Below, piece by piece: positions 1-9,500 of a DNA stretch of 64,000 bases. This DNA comes from Gp6-AA40 sp035293405. GTDB taxonomy: Bacteria; Acidobacteriota; Vicinamibacteria; Vicinamibacterales; UBA2999. The notes beneath the pieces were generated by a model. That model had not been told where the DNA came from, did no database searches, and saw only the letters and a list, made by a program, of their open reading frames with translations. The position numbers and the translations under genes are program-made. The stretch spans positions 1-64,000 of the forward strand of contig DATDOE010000075.1 in NCBI GenBank assembly GCA_035293405.1, read 5' to 3'. Position 1 is the first letter of the stretch. Each line of letters opens with the position of its first letter.

Positions 1-369
1 AGAGGTACCGCTGCACCTTCAGGGCCGCCAGTCGTTCTCAGCCGCAATGGCAAGGAGTTCACCGCCAACGGCGCAACCAACGTACGAGCGGGCACCGAGT
101 ACAAGGTAACCACCGAAAGGCCGTCCCTGTCCCTCAGCGTGACGGAACTGGATGCCGGTTCGTGGGTGATGTTCGAGCTGCCGGGATTCACCACCGCAGC
201 CTCGGGTACGGCGCAGGACAGCCTGGATGCGCTGCGCAAGGCCAGCGCCACCTCGTACTACAAGGGCAACGGTTCGCTGTGGGTCAAGCTCGTCTCCACC
301 GGTGACATCCTTGGCAGCGGCCCTGCTAACGGCCCTAGCGGCGGAGCCAGCCTCCAAGCCAGCCGGTAA
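1..369 (+). CDS. C-terminal part of an unidentified surface or exported protein (5' end cut)
   Basis: The frame is open from the first base to a TAA at 367-369, so at least 122 C-terminal residues are present and the start lies outside the window. The segment is polar and Gly/Ser/Thr-rich with a low-complexity tail, typical of an extracytoplasmic protein. The stretch ATSYYKGNGSLWVKLV loosely recalls the C-termini of bacterial G8-domain surface proteins; this is a memory-based resemblance and not a firm assignment. A strong intrinsic terminator follows 24 bases after the stop, so this is the last gene of its transcript. Confidence 0.6.
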   Translation, partial: RGTAAPSGPPVVLSRNGKEFTANGATNVRAGTEYKVTTERPSLSLSVTELDAGSWVMFELPGFTTAASGTAQDSLDALRKASATSYYKGNGSLWVKLVSTGDILGSGPANGPSGGASLQASR

Positions 370-392
370 GCAGCAACCCTGCTGCACGAGCA

Positions 393-424
393 AGAGCCCC
401 CGGCTGTGCCCGGGGGCTCTTTTA
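393..424 (+). terminator. Rho-independent terminator
   Basis: AGAGCCCCCGG (393-403) pairs perfectly with CCGGGGGCTCT (410-420) across a 6-base loop, and TTTACTT follows. The 11-bp GC-rich stem and T-rich tail sit just downstream of the stop at 369. Confidence 0.9.
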
Positions 425-706
425 CTTCGTACAGCAATCAGCCAAGTCCGGCGCGCGTATTCATTTCAACGCGGTAGCCTTGTCGCCGACGACCTCTTGC
501 AGGCCGTCGCCCCCGGCCACCACTGTACTCCGCAATAATTCACGCCGCGACGCCTTCCAGCTTGGTAGTGGTCGTGTAATCCACCCAGTCGCGTTCGGAC
601 GACGACGCGATGTCCAATCGGGAGATGGTGACCGGTCAGAGCAAGCCAACCTTTCCGGCCCGTTCCGAAGACATAGCTAGCGGCGACGCCTGCGCGCGAT
701 GTCGCC
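425..706. other. Intergenic stretch, possible gene debris
   Basis: No convincing gene is present. On the minus strand, about 520-640 reads as a short protein-like tail (SSSERDWVDYTTTTKLEG) closed by a stop, with another in-frame stop just upstream. This could be the end of a decayed gene, but it is too short to identify. Confidence 0.35.
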
Positions 707-1291
707 TTACCGCGGACGCCGTAGCATCGGGACGATGGTTGGCGACGAGCCGGCCTGGATGCTTCCGAGGACCTCGAATCCGTGCCGCTCGTACAACGGC
801 ACGTTGCGCGGGTTCGACGATTCGAGATATGCGGGAGATCCGGTGCGATCGACTTGCTCGAGCGCGTAGCGGAGTAGCGAAGATCCATAACCCCGCCCCT
901 GGGAGGTAGGGTCCACGCCGATCATCGGCAGATACCAACAGGGTTCCTCCGGGTGGAACTTCTCCATCTGCTCGAATACTTGCGTTATGTCCGCCTGCCG
1001 GTCTCGTGGAGCATGTTGCTCGATCAGCGCTTCGAGCCGCTCCGAGTCGGGGAGAACGCCGGGCGGCAGCCACATCGCCGCCGCACCACCACCGTCCACG
1101 AGATGGACGGTGCCGCCCGCGAAGCCGTTGCCGCCAAACGCCTTGATGGTCTCGGGCATGATTGCCAGATACGTCGCCGGATTCGGATAAGCCCATCGCG
1201 CCATCGGGTCGGTGCTGAACGCCAGGGTAATGACGTCGATGACCGCCTGCTGTTCCCGCTCGCTGGCTGCGCGTACCTCAACGGTCGACAT
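707..1291 (-). CDS. GNAT-family N-acetyltransferase
   Basis: This 194-residue protein has the GNAT fold signature: the acetyl-CoA binding segment around residues 124-150 contains GVDPTSQGRGYGSSLL, matching the motif A Q/R-x-x-G-x-G/A loop, and a late ESSNPRNVPLYERHGFEVLG segment matches motif B. It is expected to transfer an acetyl group from acetyl-CoA to an amine; the acceptor cannot be read from sequence. The ATG at 1291 is supported by AGGAGG seven bases upstream. A 40-codon frame ends four bases before this start on the same strand and may be translationally coupled to it. Confidence 0.88.
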   Translation of the reverse strand: MSTVEVRAASEREQQAVIDVITLAFSTDPMARWAYPNPATYLAIMPETIKAFGGNGFAGGTVHLVDGGGAAAMWLPPGVLPDSERLEALIEQHAPRDRQADITQVFEQMEKFHPEEPCWYLPMIGVDPTSQGRGYGSSLLRYALEQVDRTGSPAYLESSNPRNVPLYERHGFEVLGSIQAGSSPTIVPMLRRPR

Positions 1292-1294
1292 CCC

Positions 1295-1414
1295 TTACCT
1301 CCTGCCGGCGAACGATGCGACGGCGTCATCTAACGGATCCACGTGTTGCAGCTGCGCCATCGTAAGGCAAGTGGGACATCCCACCACGTGCCCCACGGAT
1401 CGACGAGTGTTCAT
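1295..1414 (-). CDS. Possible small CxxC protein upstream of the acetyltransferase
   Basis: A 39-residue frame starts at the ATG at 1414 and ends in TAA at 1295-1297, inside the ribosome-binding region of the acetyltransferase gene. It contains a CPTC pair that could bind metal or be redox active. The Shine-Dalgarno match (GGAG) is too close to the ATG to be convincing, and no family is recognised. The main argument for it is the tight coupling geometry with the next gene. Confidence 0.3.
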   Translation of the reverse strand: MNTRRSVGHVVGCPTCLTMAQLQHVDPLDDAVASFAGRR

Positions 1415-2019
1415 GCTCCGGACTGAGGTGTCCTTCCCCTCGACACTGCTTGGTGGAGCGTGCTCGTCGCGAGACGAGAGAGACCGCGTGGGCGACTCCC
1501 TCAGCCTGCCACTGAACAATCGATGTGGATGGTTGCTGCGTCCAGAGCGGTTCGTTCACGCTGACGGCGTGGCAGCTTGGCTCTCCTGAATTGGGTCGAA
1601 AAAGCCTCGACGCCTGTCACCGAGAATGTCACCGTGGCGAGCCAAGAGCGCGAAATTCCAGCCAACGCCAGCCAAGTCAGACTTGAGTCTTCTCTCAGGA
1701 ATCGCGCGAAAGTGGCAGTATCACGACGTCGCTGCCTGGGACTGCAAAACCTCCATCCCCGGTCCAAGTGCGAGGGCGTCTCCAACCTTCGCAATAGAGA
1801 AGGCCCTCGACGCTGCCGGAGGATTCGACCACCGGTTTCCGGAACAGGCGTCTGACTGCGTGACGCTTTCCACCGTTCCCATTGTCAGCAATGCTGTAAG
1901 TGACCGTGCAATCACCCTCAGCCTGCCGATTGATCCAATGGCCAGTCCCTTCGAAGCGTCCAGGTGTGAATGACACATCAGTCACAGATGCCACCGCCCC
2001 GATGGGAACGCCCTGGAGT
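1415..2019. other. Non-coding or decayed stretch with one copy of a dispersed repeat
   Basis: No intact gene is visible. The segment carries repeat copy A1 (1611-1692) and the run-on of a minus-strand frame below the tannase remnant, whose sequence after about 2020 no longer resembles that family. Confidence 0.4.
1611..1692. repeat. Dispersed repeat A, copy 1
   Basis: About 82 bases starting CGCCTGTCACCGAGAATGTC recur at 10504-10585 with roughly 90 % identity. Both copies lie in non-coding DNA beside decayed material. The short direct pair TGTCACCGAGA/ATGTCACCGTGG inside it suggests a fragment of a mobile or structural element, but no transposase or integrase is present. Confidence 0.7.
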
Positions 2020-2297
2020 GGCGGGCCACACGCAAAGTTGGCTGCATCATTGACGTCACCAGATCCTGTGTAGCGAGCTACTGCTGGATAGGCACAGATT
2101 GGACGCGTGAGCCGTACGTCGGAGCCGGGCGCGACGGTTCCCGCACCGATCAGGTGGTCCGGGGCAACGCCGCGCTCAACCCATCGTTCCAACGCGGAGA
2201 ATGCATCCCGTTCCGGATCGCGACCGTCGACCGGGTCGCCCAGTCCCACGTTTCCGAAGTTCCCCCCATCCGTGGTACTGGAGCAGCTTCGAATCAC
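2020..2297 (-). pseudogene. Tannase/feruloyl-esterase family remnant (C-terminal end only)
   Basis: The minus-strand frame contains FSALERWVERGVAPDHLIGAG and later ICAYPAVARYTGSGDVNDAA, a good match to the conserved C-terminus of tannase/feruloyl-esterase family hydrolases, where the ERWVE-x-G-x-A-P helix is followed by C-x-Y-P-x-x-A-x-Y-x-G-x-G-D. A normal member has about 500-600 residues; fewer than 100 remain and the catalytic region is absent, so the gene is dead. Enzymes of this family release gallate or ferulate from plant polyphenol esters, which fits the aromatic-catabolism theme of the window. Confidence 0.6.
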
Positions 2298-2694
2298 GGA
2301 CAGCGTCGGCGGCGTCGATTGACGGCTTCGAGATCCATCAATGGAAGAGACGCGGAGGCCTCAACCAATGGAGCGACGAGGGTTTCTCAAACAGACGGGT
2401 AGCGCACTATTACTGAAACCGGCACTGCGGATTGAGAGGTCTACAGTCGGATGGGGGACACGTGGAGGATCTGGGCAGCCATGCTGCTCAGAGCGTAGGA
2501 GAATAATGCTAGAGTAAGTAAGGGAGTTGTCTATGACTGTCCAGTGCCGAAGGAAGGGTTTCGGGATCAGCTAGCTCGATATCCGGCAGACGATTCGCTC
2601 ATCCCGGGTTCCTTCCTTCACTCTCGCTAATCACCACGCCAATTGAACGCTAGTGGTGTGCGCTTCGGAGAAGCGCTCACGAGGGGAGAGGTCC
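2298..2694. other. Intergenic stretch with an orphan export-signal start
   Basis: On the plus strand a 49-codon frame at 2368-2517 begins MERRGFLKQTGSALLL, which looks like the RR-x-F-L-K start of a Tat-exported protein, but the frame then degenerates and stops. It is probably a 5' gene remnant. The rest up to the rsgA ribosome-binding site shows nothing recognisable. Confidence 0.4.
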
Positions 2695-3768
2695 GTGCAT
2701 ACACTGGACGACTTCGGCTGGAGCTCATTTTTCGAGGGTCAGGTGACCGACGACGAACGCGCGCGGTGGACGCCGGGGCGTGTGGTGTGGGAGGGGCGAG
2801 AGCGCTACCGGGTCTCCACCGGCCACACCGAGTGGGAGAGCCGTCTGGCCGGTCGCCTCCGGCACGCGGCTGCGACGCGCGCCGATCGGCCGGTCGTGGG
2901 CGACTGGGTGCTTACGGCCGTGCACCCTGACAACGGCGGCGCGACGATCCATCGACTGCTCGCACGGCGCTCGCGCTTTGCACGCGCGGCGGCCGGCCGG
3001 GCGACCGAGGAGCAGGTCGTCGCCGCGAACGTCGACACCGTGTTGCTCGTGACGTCATTCAATGACGACTTCAATCTCCGACGAGTCGAGCGGTACCTCG
3101 CGCTCACGTGGGAGAGTGGCGCCAATCCCGTGGTCGTGTTGAACAAGGCCGACCTGAGCGCAGATCACGCGACATGGCGGGCCGAGATGGAGGCGGTGTC
3201 GCAAGGCGTGCCGATCCTTGTGACGAGCGCTCAGCGAGGAGACGGTCTGGCGGAGTTGCACGCGATCGTTCGGACCGGTGGTACGACCGCATTCCTCGGA
3301 TCGTCCGGAGTTGGAAAATCGACGCTGATCAACGCGCTCCTCGGCGATAGCCGGCAAGAGATCTTACCGATCCGCGAACGCGACGACCGCGGGCGCCACA
3401 GTACCTCGGCACGTCAGCTCTTCTGCCTGACCGGCGGCGGCGTGCTGATCGACACACCTGGCATGCGCGAGCTGCAGCTCTGGAACGCGGACGCCGGGCT
3501 CGCGCATACTTTCGCGGACGTCCAGACACTGGCGGCCGCGTGCCGTTTCCGGGATTGCTCCCACGGCGGCGAGCCAGGTTGCGCGGTCGCCGCGGCACTC
3601 GAACGGGGCGAACTTCCCGCCGATCGTCTCGACAGCTACCGGCGGCTGCTGCGCGAGGACGCGTTCTTGCGCTCACGTCACGATGAGGGCGCGCGGTTGA
3701 AGCGAACGCGCGAGGCCAAGCAGATCGCCAGGGCAGTGAGGCTGCAGTACAAGCTGCGAAGGCGATAG
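2695..3768 (+). CDS. rsgA: Ribosome small subunit-dependent GTPase RsgA
   Basis: RsgA is a circularly permuted GTPase that assists late maturation of the 30S subunit. All family marks are visible in the 357-residue product: an N-terminal OB-like region, G4 NKAD at 150-153, the P-loop GSSGVGKST at 202-210 after G4 as expected for the permuted order, G3 DTPGM at about 253, and the C-terminal zinc knuckle C283-x4-C288-x-H290-x5-C296. I prefer the GTG at 2695 because GAGGGGAGAG sits directly upstream at suitable spacing; another in-frame GTG at 2653 would add 14 residues without a good ribosome site. It appears monocistronic. Confidence 0.95.
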   Translation: MHTLDDFGWSSFFEGQVTDDERARWTPGRVVWEGRERYRVSTGHTEWESRLAGRLRHAAATRADRPVVGDWVLTAVHPDNGGATIHRLLARRSRFARAAAGRATEEQVVAANVDTVLLVTSFNDDFNLRRVERYLALTWESGANPVVVLNKADLSADHATWRAEMEAVSQGVPILVTSAQRGDGLAELHAIVRTGGTTAFLGSSGVGKSTLINALLGDSRQEILPIRERDDRGRHSTSARQLFCLTGGGVLIDTPGMRELQLWNADAGLAHTFADVQTLAAACRFRDCSHGGEPGCAVAAALERGELPADRLDSYRRLLREDAFLRSRHDEGARLKRTREAKQIARAVRLQYKLRRR

Positions 3769-4065
3769 GGTGCCCAGCCGGATGACCACGAGCGCGCACG
3801 TTCCGACCTCGCTCGAGCGGTACGATACATAGCACTGATTGCTTCTGCGACGCGGGATGACGTCTCCCCAGAAAACGCCGACAGATCAAACTGGAGGAAC
3901 ATAGTGGCTGGACTGTTCACCACGAAGGACGGACCCTTGAAGACCTTCCGCCGTCCAGCTGCCGCATAGTCACGCCGACCGGCGGCTTCAAGACAACCAG
4001 TCGCCATAAGACGGTGTTCGCCGAACGCTTACCGATGGGGTGGAAGCTGGAAAAGATGAAATGCG
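3769..4065. other. Intergenic stretch between convergent genes
   Basis: No gene or clear signal is seen before the hairpin at 4066. Confidence 0.4.
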
Positions 4066-4095
4066 AGGGACAGAGAGCAGTTGCTCTCTGTCCCT
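4066..4095 (-). terminator. Hairpin, probable terminator of the minus-strand operon
   Basis: AGGGACAGAGAGCA (4066-4079) pairs perfectly with TGCTCTCTGTCCCT (4082-4095), a 14-bp stem with a 2-base gap. It lies 21 bases beyond the stop of the exported protein at 4117. Neither side has a clean T-run, so termination is inferred from position and stem strength; it could serve both convergent genes. Confidence 0.6.
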
Positions 4096-4116
4096 TCACT
4101 CCTACTTGGTCAGTTC

Positions 4117-5919
4117 TTAGTGTCGAAGCTGATTCGTGACGTTGCCGTCTTCGTACACCTCGCAATTCGCGCGCTCTGGCTGGATCTGGACTCCGGCGGC
4201 CCCCCCCGCGCGCAGCACGCGGGTCGGCATCACCCAGGGCTCAACGAATACCTCCGGATCTTCGATCGTCATGTCGTATCGGATTTCATTTCCAACACGT
4301 GTGAGCTTCTCGATGATATGCATGCTTCCGGAGTGGAGCAGGCCGCCTCGTCCCAACCACGTCGTATCGTCGAATGACGTGGAGTCGATGACGAGCGTAT
4401 CCCCTTGCCAGGTTCCGATGCTGTTGCCATAGAACGTGGCCAGGTTCTCCGAGCGCGCGCTCCGCTGACGACCATCCGTGGGGATGTTGCGGTATTCCTG
4501 GTTTCCGCCGCCGTAATCGGCATTCGCCCCGTAGAAGAAAATGATGTCCTGATCGCTCTGGATGATTCGCCGCGGCGTGCCGTGCCGTGGAAGCCCGAGC
4601 GGCTTGCACGTCATGACCGGATCGTACTTGTTCGTCCACTGATCGAGCTCCTGAATCTTGTCCCAGAACTCGGGTTTGTAAACGGGATGACCCAAGATGC
4701 CAAACCGCGAGGGCGAGATCCACTCGTAATCCACCACGAAGTTGTCTCCCGGGGCTGTGCATTCTTTCTGCGTTGGCCCGCATCGGCGGTTGCCACCACC
4801 CGAGATTGGATTGAAGCCGCCACCCCAGCTTCCCGTCATGTCCGGCTTCCCATCGGCGCGCCGCGGCGCGACGGCCGCTGCCTGCGCCGCGGGCGCTGCG
4901 GGGGCGGAGGGGAGAGTCCAGTTGGGAGGCTGATGCGTCGGCTTGATCGCCGCCTTGATGCTTGCCGGCACAGGGATCACGACATACATCTGTCCCGTTT
5001 CCGTCACCGTCGTCGTGATGTCGCGAACGACGGTGCCGTTCTTCTTCTCCGTGATCCTGCCGGCGTACAGCGCCTCGACCGGATTGAGTGGATTGTTCCA
5101 ATCCTTATAGTCGCTGTACGTGAACTCGTAGGTATTCGCGCCGCTCTTCACCACGACGCTCTCGGCCATGAACTGCGCGTTGAGTGTGGCGGTCGCCGTG
5201 GCAGTCGGGACGCCCGGGATCGGGAACGTCAACACCGGCTTGTTGCCGACCCATGCGACGGACGTCTTCCCGATCGTCGCCACATCGGGTGCCAGCTGCT
5301 GCGGTCTGGGGGTCATTGGCGGTGGATCCGTCGTCCCGGCGAATGCGGCTTTGAACGCACCCTGCGGGCCTGCCCACAGGCGAATCATCCGCTCCTCGAC
5401 GGTCGCCGCCATCGGCGTGGCTTTGCCTTTCCCCGGGACGAGCTCGGCACCCATCACGTCTTCGTTCCAGGTATACGCGCCACTGATCACTTCGATGGTG
5501 GAGCAACTCTGGCCATTGGGCCGAGTGCCGGTGATCCGGATCCGCTCACCCGACATCTTGTAGTTGATGTCGCTTCGGTACATCGTCACATTGCAGGGCT
5601 GTCCGCCCACTTGCATGGTGCCCTTGCCCGAATAGGCGAGCGTCATGATCAGGTCGTATTCCTGATCACTCCGCAGCATGCCCGTATACCAGGCCCAGTT
5701 GAACAGGACTGCTTTAAGGTCCTTTGCGCCAGCTGCAGGGGTGTACCGCGGCGCACCGCCTCGGCCGCCGCCGCGACCACCAGGACCTGGTGCGGGAGCT
5801 TGGGCGCCTGCTGCCGGCGCTGCGCCTGGAGCTTGAGCGCTAGACAGGGACGGCCCGCTGATCATGAGAGTCGCCACGATTGCGACACGTGTCCATATCA
5901 TTCTCTTTCGAGAAGCCAT
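4117..5919 (-). CDS. Exported protein of the G-x-W-x-G-D-T-L-V-V family (600 aa), function unknown
   Basis: The product has an N-terminal signal peptide (cleavage likely after SLSSA), then a Pro/Gly/Ala-rich linker, an unassigned N-terminal half, and from about residue 350 a domain opening PDMTGSWGG and carrying GTWQGDTLVIDSTSFDD and IEDPEVFVEPW. The same architecture recurs in the genes at 35531, 36384 and 49403. Such proteins are common in Acidobacteriota as exported proteins of unknown role; no catalytic motif is recognised. The start ATG has GGGAG upstream. It lies 19 bases downstream of the DUF6152 gene and probably shares its transcript. Confidence 0.75.
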   Translation of the reverse strand: MASRKRMIWTRVAIVATLMISGPSLSSAQAPGAAPAAGAQAPAPGPGGRGGGRGGAPRYTPAAGAKDLKAVLFNWAWYTGMLRSDQEYDLIMTLAYSGKGTMQVGGQPCNVTMYRSDINYKMSGERIRITGTRPNGQSCSTIEVISGAYTWNEDVMGAELVPGKGKATPMAATVEERMIRLWAGPQGAFKAAFAGTTDPPPMTPRPQQLAPDVATIGKTSVAWVGNKPVLTFPIPGVPTATATATLNAQFMAESVVVKSGANTYEFTYSDYKDWNNPLNPVEALYAGRITEKKNGTVVRDITTTVTETGQMYVVIPVPASIKAAIKPTHQPPNWTLPSAPAAPAAQAAAVAPRRADGKPDMTGSWGGGFNPISGGGNRRCGPTQKECTAPGDNFVVDYEWISPSRFGILGHPVYKPEFWDKIQELDQWTNKYDPVMTCKPLGLPRHGTPRRIIQSDQDIIFFYGANADYGGGNQEYRNIPTDGRQRSARSENLATFYGNSIGTWQGDTLVIDSTSFDDTTWLGRGGLLHSGSMHIIEKLTRVGNEIRYDMTIEDPEVFVEPWVMPTRVLRAGGAAGVQIQPERANCEVYEDGNVTNQLRH

Positions 5920-5938
5920 AGTGATCTCCCGTTATCGG

Positions 5939-6343
5939 TTAGTCGTTCGGGTTACCCGCGGAGATGCTCAGGACGGTTCCGTCCGCCCGCGTAATCGACT
6001 TGAGGAATCCCAATGGACTCCCATTCCGTGCCGGGATGAACTTCGCGGTCACCGCTTCGCCCATCTTGAGCGCCTTCGGGCCGACCTTGCTGATCCCGCG
6101 ATCGGCGAGCGTCGTGGCCGAGCCGGTCGTGAACGTCCAGTCTGTCGCCGTGCCGTCGGGGTTCTTGACTGTGATCGTCATCGATCCGTGCGGATTCACG
6201 AACTGAATCTTGGTCAGCGTGCCCGCGATTTCCTTCTCCGCCTTCATGTCGTAGACGCCGGCGAGGGAATGATGCGCCTGGAGCGAGGCACCGGCCATCA
6301 GACACCCGCATACGACGACACATCCCAAAGCTCGTCCAATCAT
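5939..6343 (-). CDS. DUF6152 family exported protein
   Basis: This is a 134-residue protein with a signal peptide ending near QAHHS; the mature protein begins with the His-His-Ser typical of DUF6152 and continues with IAGTLTKIQFVNPHGSMTI, the family's beta-rich core with its V-N-P-H motif. The longer frame reaching 6550 is not used: the ATG at 6343 has GGAGG six bases upstream and places the signal peptide at the N-terminus. It leads a two-gene operon with the exported 600-aa protein. A second DUF6152 gene at 48978 is also paired with a protein of that family. Confidence 0.85.
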   Translation of the reverse strand: MIGRALGCVVVCGCLMAGASLQAHHSLAGVYDMKAEKEIAGTLTKIQFVNPHGSMTITVKNPDGTATDWTFTTGSATTLADRGISKVGPKALKMGEAVTAKFIPARNGSPLGFLKSITRADGTVLSISAGNPND

Positions 6344-6599
6344 CTGTGCCTCCGTGAAGTTGTGATCGGCAGCAGGTGCCATCACATAGCCACCGAAAAG
6401 AAGCCGGACAACCGTCCGCCAGAGCGTCGCAGCGCGCCGCGCGCCAAGGCTGACATCAAGGGCCTGATTATAGCGGGAGCCTACCGGGCTTTTGAGCGTT
6501 CTCTTAGGAATTGCACAAAAGTCGGTGTAAACGGCAAGCCAATCTTTCACCGGCTGACTCCGCTGCGAGACCAGCCGCTCGTATAACGAGTGAGTGAGC

Positions 6600-9500
6600 T
6601 CAGCGCACCTTCATCACGATGAAAGTGAGATCGTCGTACTGCTCCGCGTCGCGGATCCAGTCCTTCATCTCGTCGGAAAGCCGCGCGCTGATCCCGTTGG
6701 CCGGGAGGTGGGCGGTCTGGCGGAGCAGCTGCTGCAGGCGTTCCTCGCCGAACTCTTCGTCCTCGGGGTTGTGCGCCTCGGGGACGCCGTCGGTGAAGGC
6801 GAGGAGGACATCCCCGGGCCACAATTCGACGGTCGCCTCTTCGTAGACCATCTCCGGGAACATCCCGACGACCGTCCCTCCGACGGACAGTTGCTCGATC
6901 TCGGGCGACGCGGAGTCGGCCGTCGATCGCCCGCCGGCTCGCCAGAGGTACGGCGCGTTGTGGCCGGCGTTGACGTAGCGCAGCTGCCGACGCTGCACGT
7001 CGAGCTGCGCATAGAAGAAGGTGGCGTACTTGCTCGCCGGCGTCGACCGGTAGACGAACTCATTCATCCGCGCGACGAGACGTGGCGGCGGCACGTCGCC
7101 CTCGGACGAGATGATCCGCAGCGAGGCCTGCACCACCGACATGATCAGGGCGGCGGCGACGCCTTTTCCCGACACGTCGGCCAGCGCGATACCGATCCGG
7201 CCGTCAGTGAGCTCGACGAAGTCGTAGTAGTCGCCGCCGATGCGGCGCGCTGGAACGCTGGCCGCGGCGAAATCGACGCACTCGGAGCGCGGTGGGGCAT
7301 CGGGCAGCAGGCGGCGCTGAACGTCCGAGGCCAGCGCGATGTCGCGGCGCAACGTCTCCTGTTCGACGACGCGATCCGTCAGCCGCGCGTTTTCGATCAT
7401 CAGCGCGAATTGATCAGCGGCCGCCCGCAGCAGCTGTTTCTCGTGCGCGCTGAAGCCGGTGCGCTGCGCCCGGCCGCCGAGCAGCAGCACGCCAAGGATC
7501 TCGCTGCGCGTGCGGAGCGGCACGGCAAGCTGGATGCCGGCGGCGGCGAGCGCGCGAATCTCGTCGAGCCGCTCCGGACGATGCGCCGCGGCCCATTCGG
7601 CGAGGGCGTCCAATTCGTTCGGCGCGAACGGCAGCGGCAGCGGATAGGCGCGCAGCCGCGTGATCAGGAATCCGTCGGCGGCCACGACCGGTGCGGCCGT
7701 TTCGAGCGCGCCGGCGGCGACGAGGCAGCTGTACTCCATCGTCGCGCCGTCGCGCCGCTCGAGCAGCGCGGCCGATTCGACGTGCAGCTCCTCGCACATG
7801 CTGGCGAGCACGGCGCGCAGCGCGCCGGTGTACGAGTCGGCACCGCGCGCGGCGTCGACAAACGCCGTCAGCACGTCTGCGGGCGAGACGTCCGATCCGC
7901 GGTCGTCTCCGCCGACGACCGCCTGGCGAACGTTGCGGGCGGCGCGCTGCATCCGCAGCCGTGCCCACAGCCAGACGGAGGGCGGCTGTTCGCGGATCGC
8001 CACCATCGGCGACAGCAGCGTGGCGCGCCACGCCGGCACCGAGGCGGCCGCCGCGGAGATCAGGCCGACCACGGCGGTCGACGCCGCGAACGGCAACCAG
8101 CCGAAGTCGGCCACCTGGAGAAAACGGCGGAGCAGCATGACGGCGCCCACCAGCGCCAGTGAGCCGAGCGCAACGCCCGCGGCCGAGAGCTTCAAGCCGC
8201 CGCCAAGGACCAGCGCCAGCAGGTCGCGGTTGACCGCACCCAGCGCCATGCGCGTCCCCATTTCCACTGTGCGCTGCCTCACGAAGTACGAGACCACGCC
8301 GTAGATGCCGAGCGTGGCCATGAACAGCGCCGCCAGCCCGAAGAACGTCATGACGACCGAGCTCAGACGCTCGAGCTGCAGCGTGTCGTGCAGAACGTCG
8401 TTCATCGTGCTGACGTCGCGCATCGGCAGCGTCGGGTCGGTCTGCCGGATGGCGCGCCGGGCGGCGGCTATCAGTTGATCTTGCGGCAGCTGCGAGCGGA
8501 CGACCACGTTCATCGGGTTGGGAACGATCGCCGACGTCGAGAGATACACCTCGGGCTCGACAGAAGCGTTCAGGCCGTTGTTGCGCACGTCGCCGACGAC
8601 CCCGACGACTTGAAACACTTCACCGCCCGCTCCGCTCAACATTCCCGACTCGCCGATCGGATCGCGATTCGGCCAGTACTCACGCGCCGCGGTCTCGTTG
8701 ACGACCACGTTCACCGGGTCTTTGTCGATCTCGGGTTCAAAGTCGGAGGCCGTCACAAACCGTCCCGCGCGCAGCGGGATGCCCATCGTCCTCAGGTAGT
8801 CCGACGAGGCGACAACGATACAGACCCGCTGCCCGGTCGTGTCGAGCGGCCGCCCGTTGACGTGGACGGTGGTGCCGAAGCAACCCGGATACGTCGGCAG
8901 TTGATTCGCGTACGCGACGCCGGTGATCCCCGGCGTCCGCTGCACTGCGTCGATCAGGCGCTGCTGCTCGGCCACCCTGGCGGCGGTCCGCTCCCTGGCC
9001 AAGCGACGCCGCTCCTCCACCGTGGCGTCGGCAGGCGCGGCAGCGTCAGGTCGAAGGTGAGCAGCCCAGCGGGGTCGAAGCCGAGCGAGACGCGCCCGAG
9101 GTTCTGCAGGTGGACGACGAGAATGGCCGATACCGTGAGCAGCGTGAAGGCGAGGGCGATTTCGGTGACGACGAACGCCTGCGACAGCCGCCGCACCGGC
9201 GCCGCGGCCGACGCGCGGACACCCTCGGTGAGCACCGCGTTCGGCGGCGTGCGCGCCGCCTGCCACAGCGGCGCCAGACCGGCGAGCACGCCGGTGACGA
9301 GCGCCACGGCGGCGCTGAAGGTGAGCACCGTCCAGTCGATGCCGATGTCCTCGGTCTGCGGCACGAAGTCTGACGCGGCGGCGAGCATCTGGCGGACGAA
9401 GATCGCGCTCAGGCCGACGCCGGCAACAGCTCCAGCCACTGAGACGAGCGCGCCTTCGGCGACGTAGCGCAGGGCGAGCTGGTGCCGCCGGGCGCCGAGG

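Noticed and set aside
4405..5994. A 529-codon plus-strand frame opposite the exported 600-aa protein
   Set aside because: No signal peptide or family motif; the minus frame has signal peptide, ribosome site and family core.
6594..8162. A 522-codon plus-strand frame opposite the SpoIIE region
   Set aside because: Antisense shadow; the minus strand has unmistakable SpoIIE and FtsX motifs.
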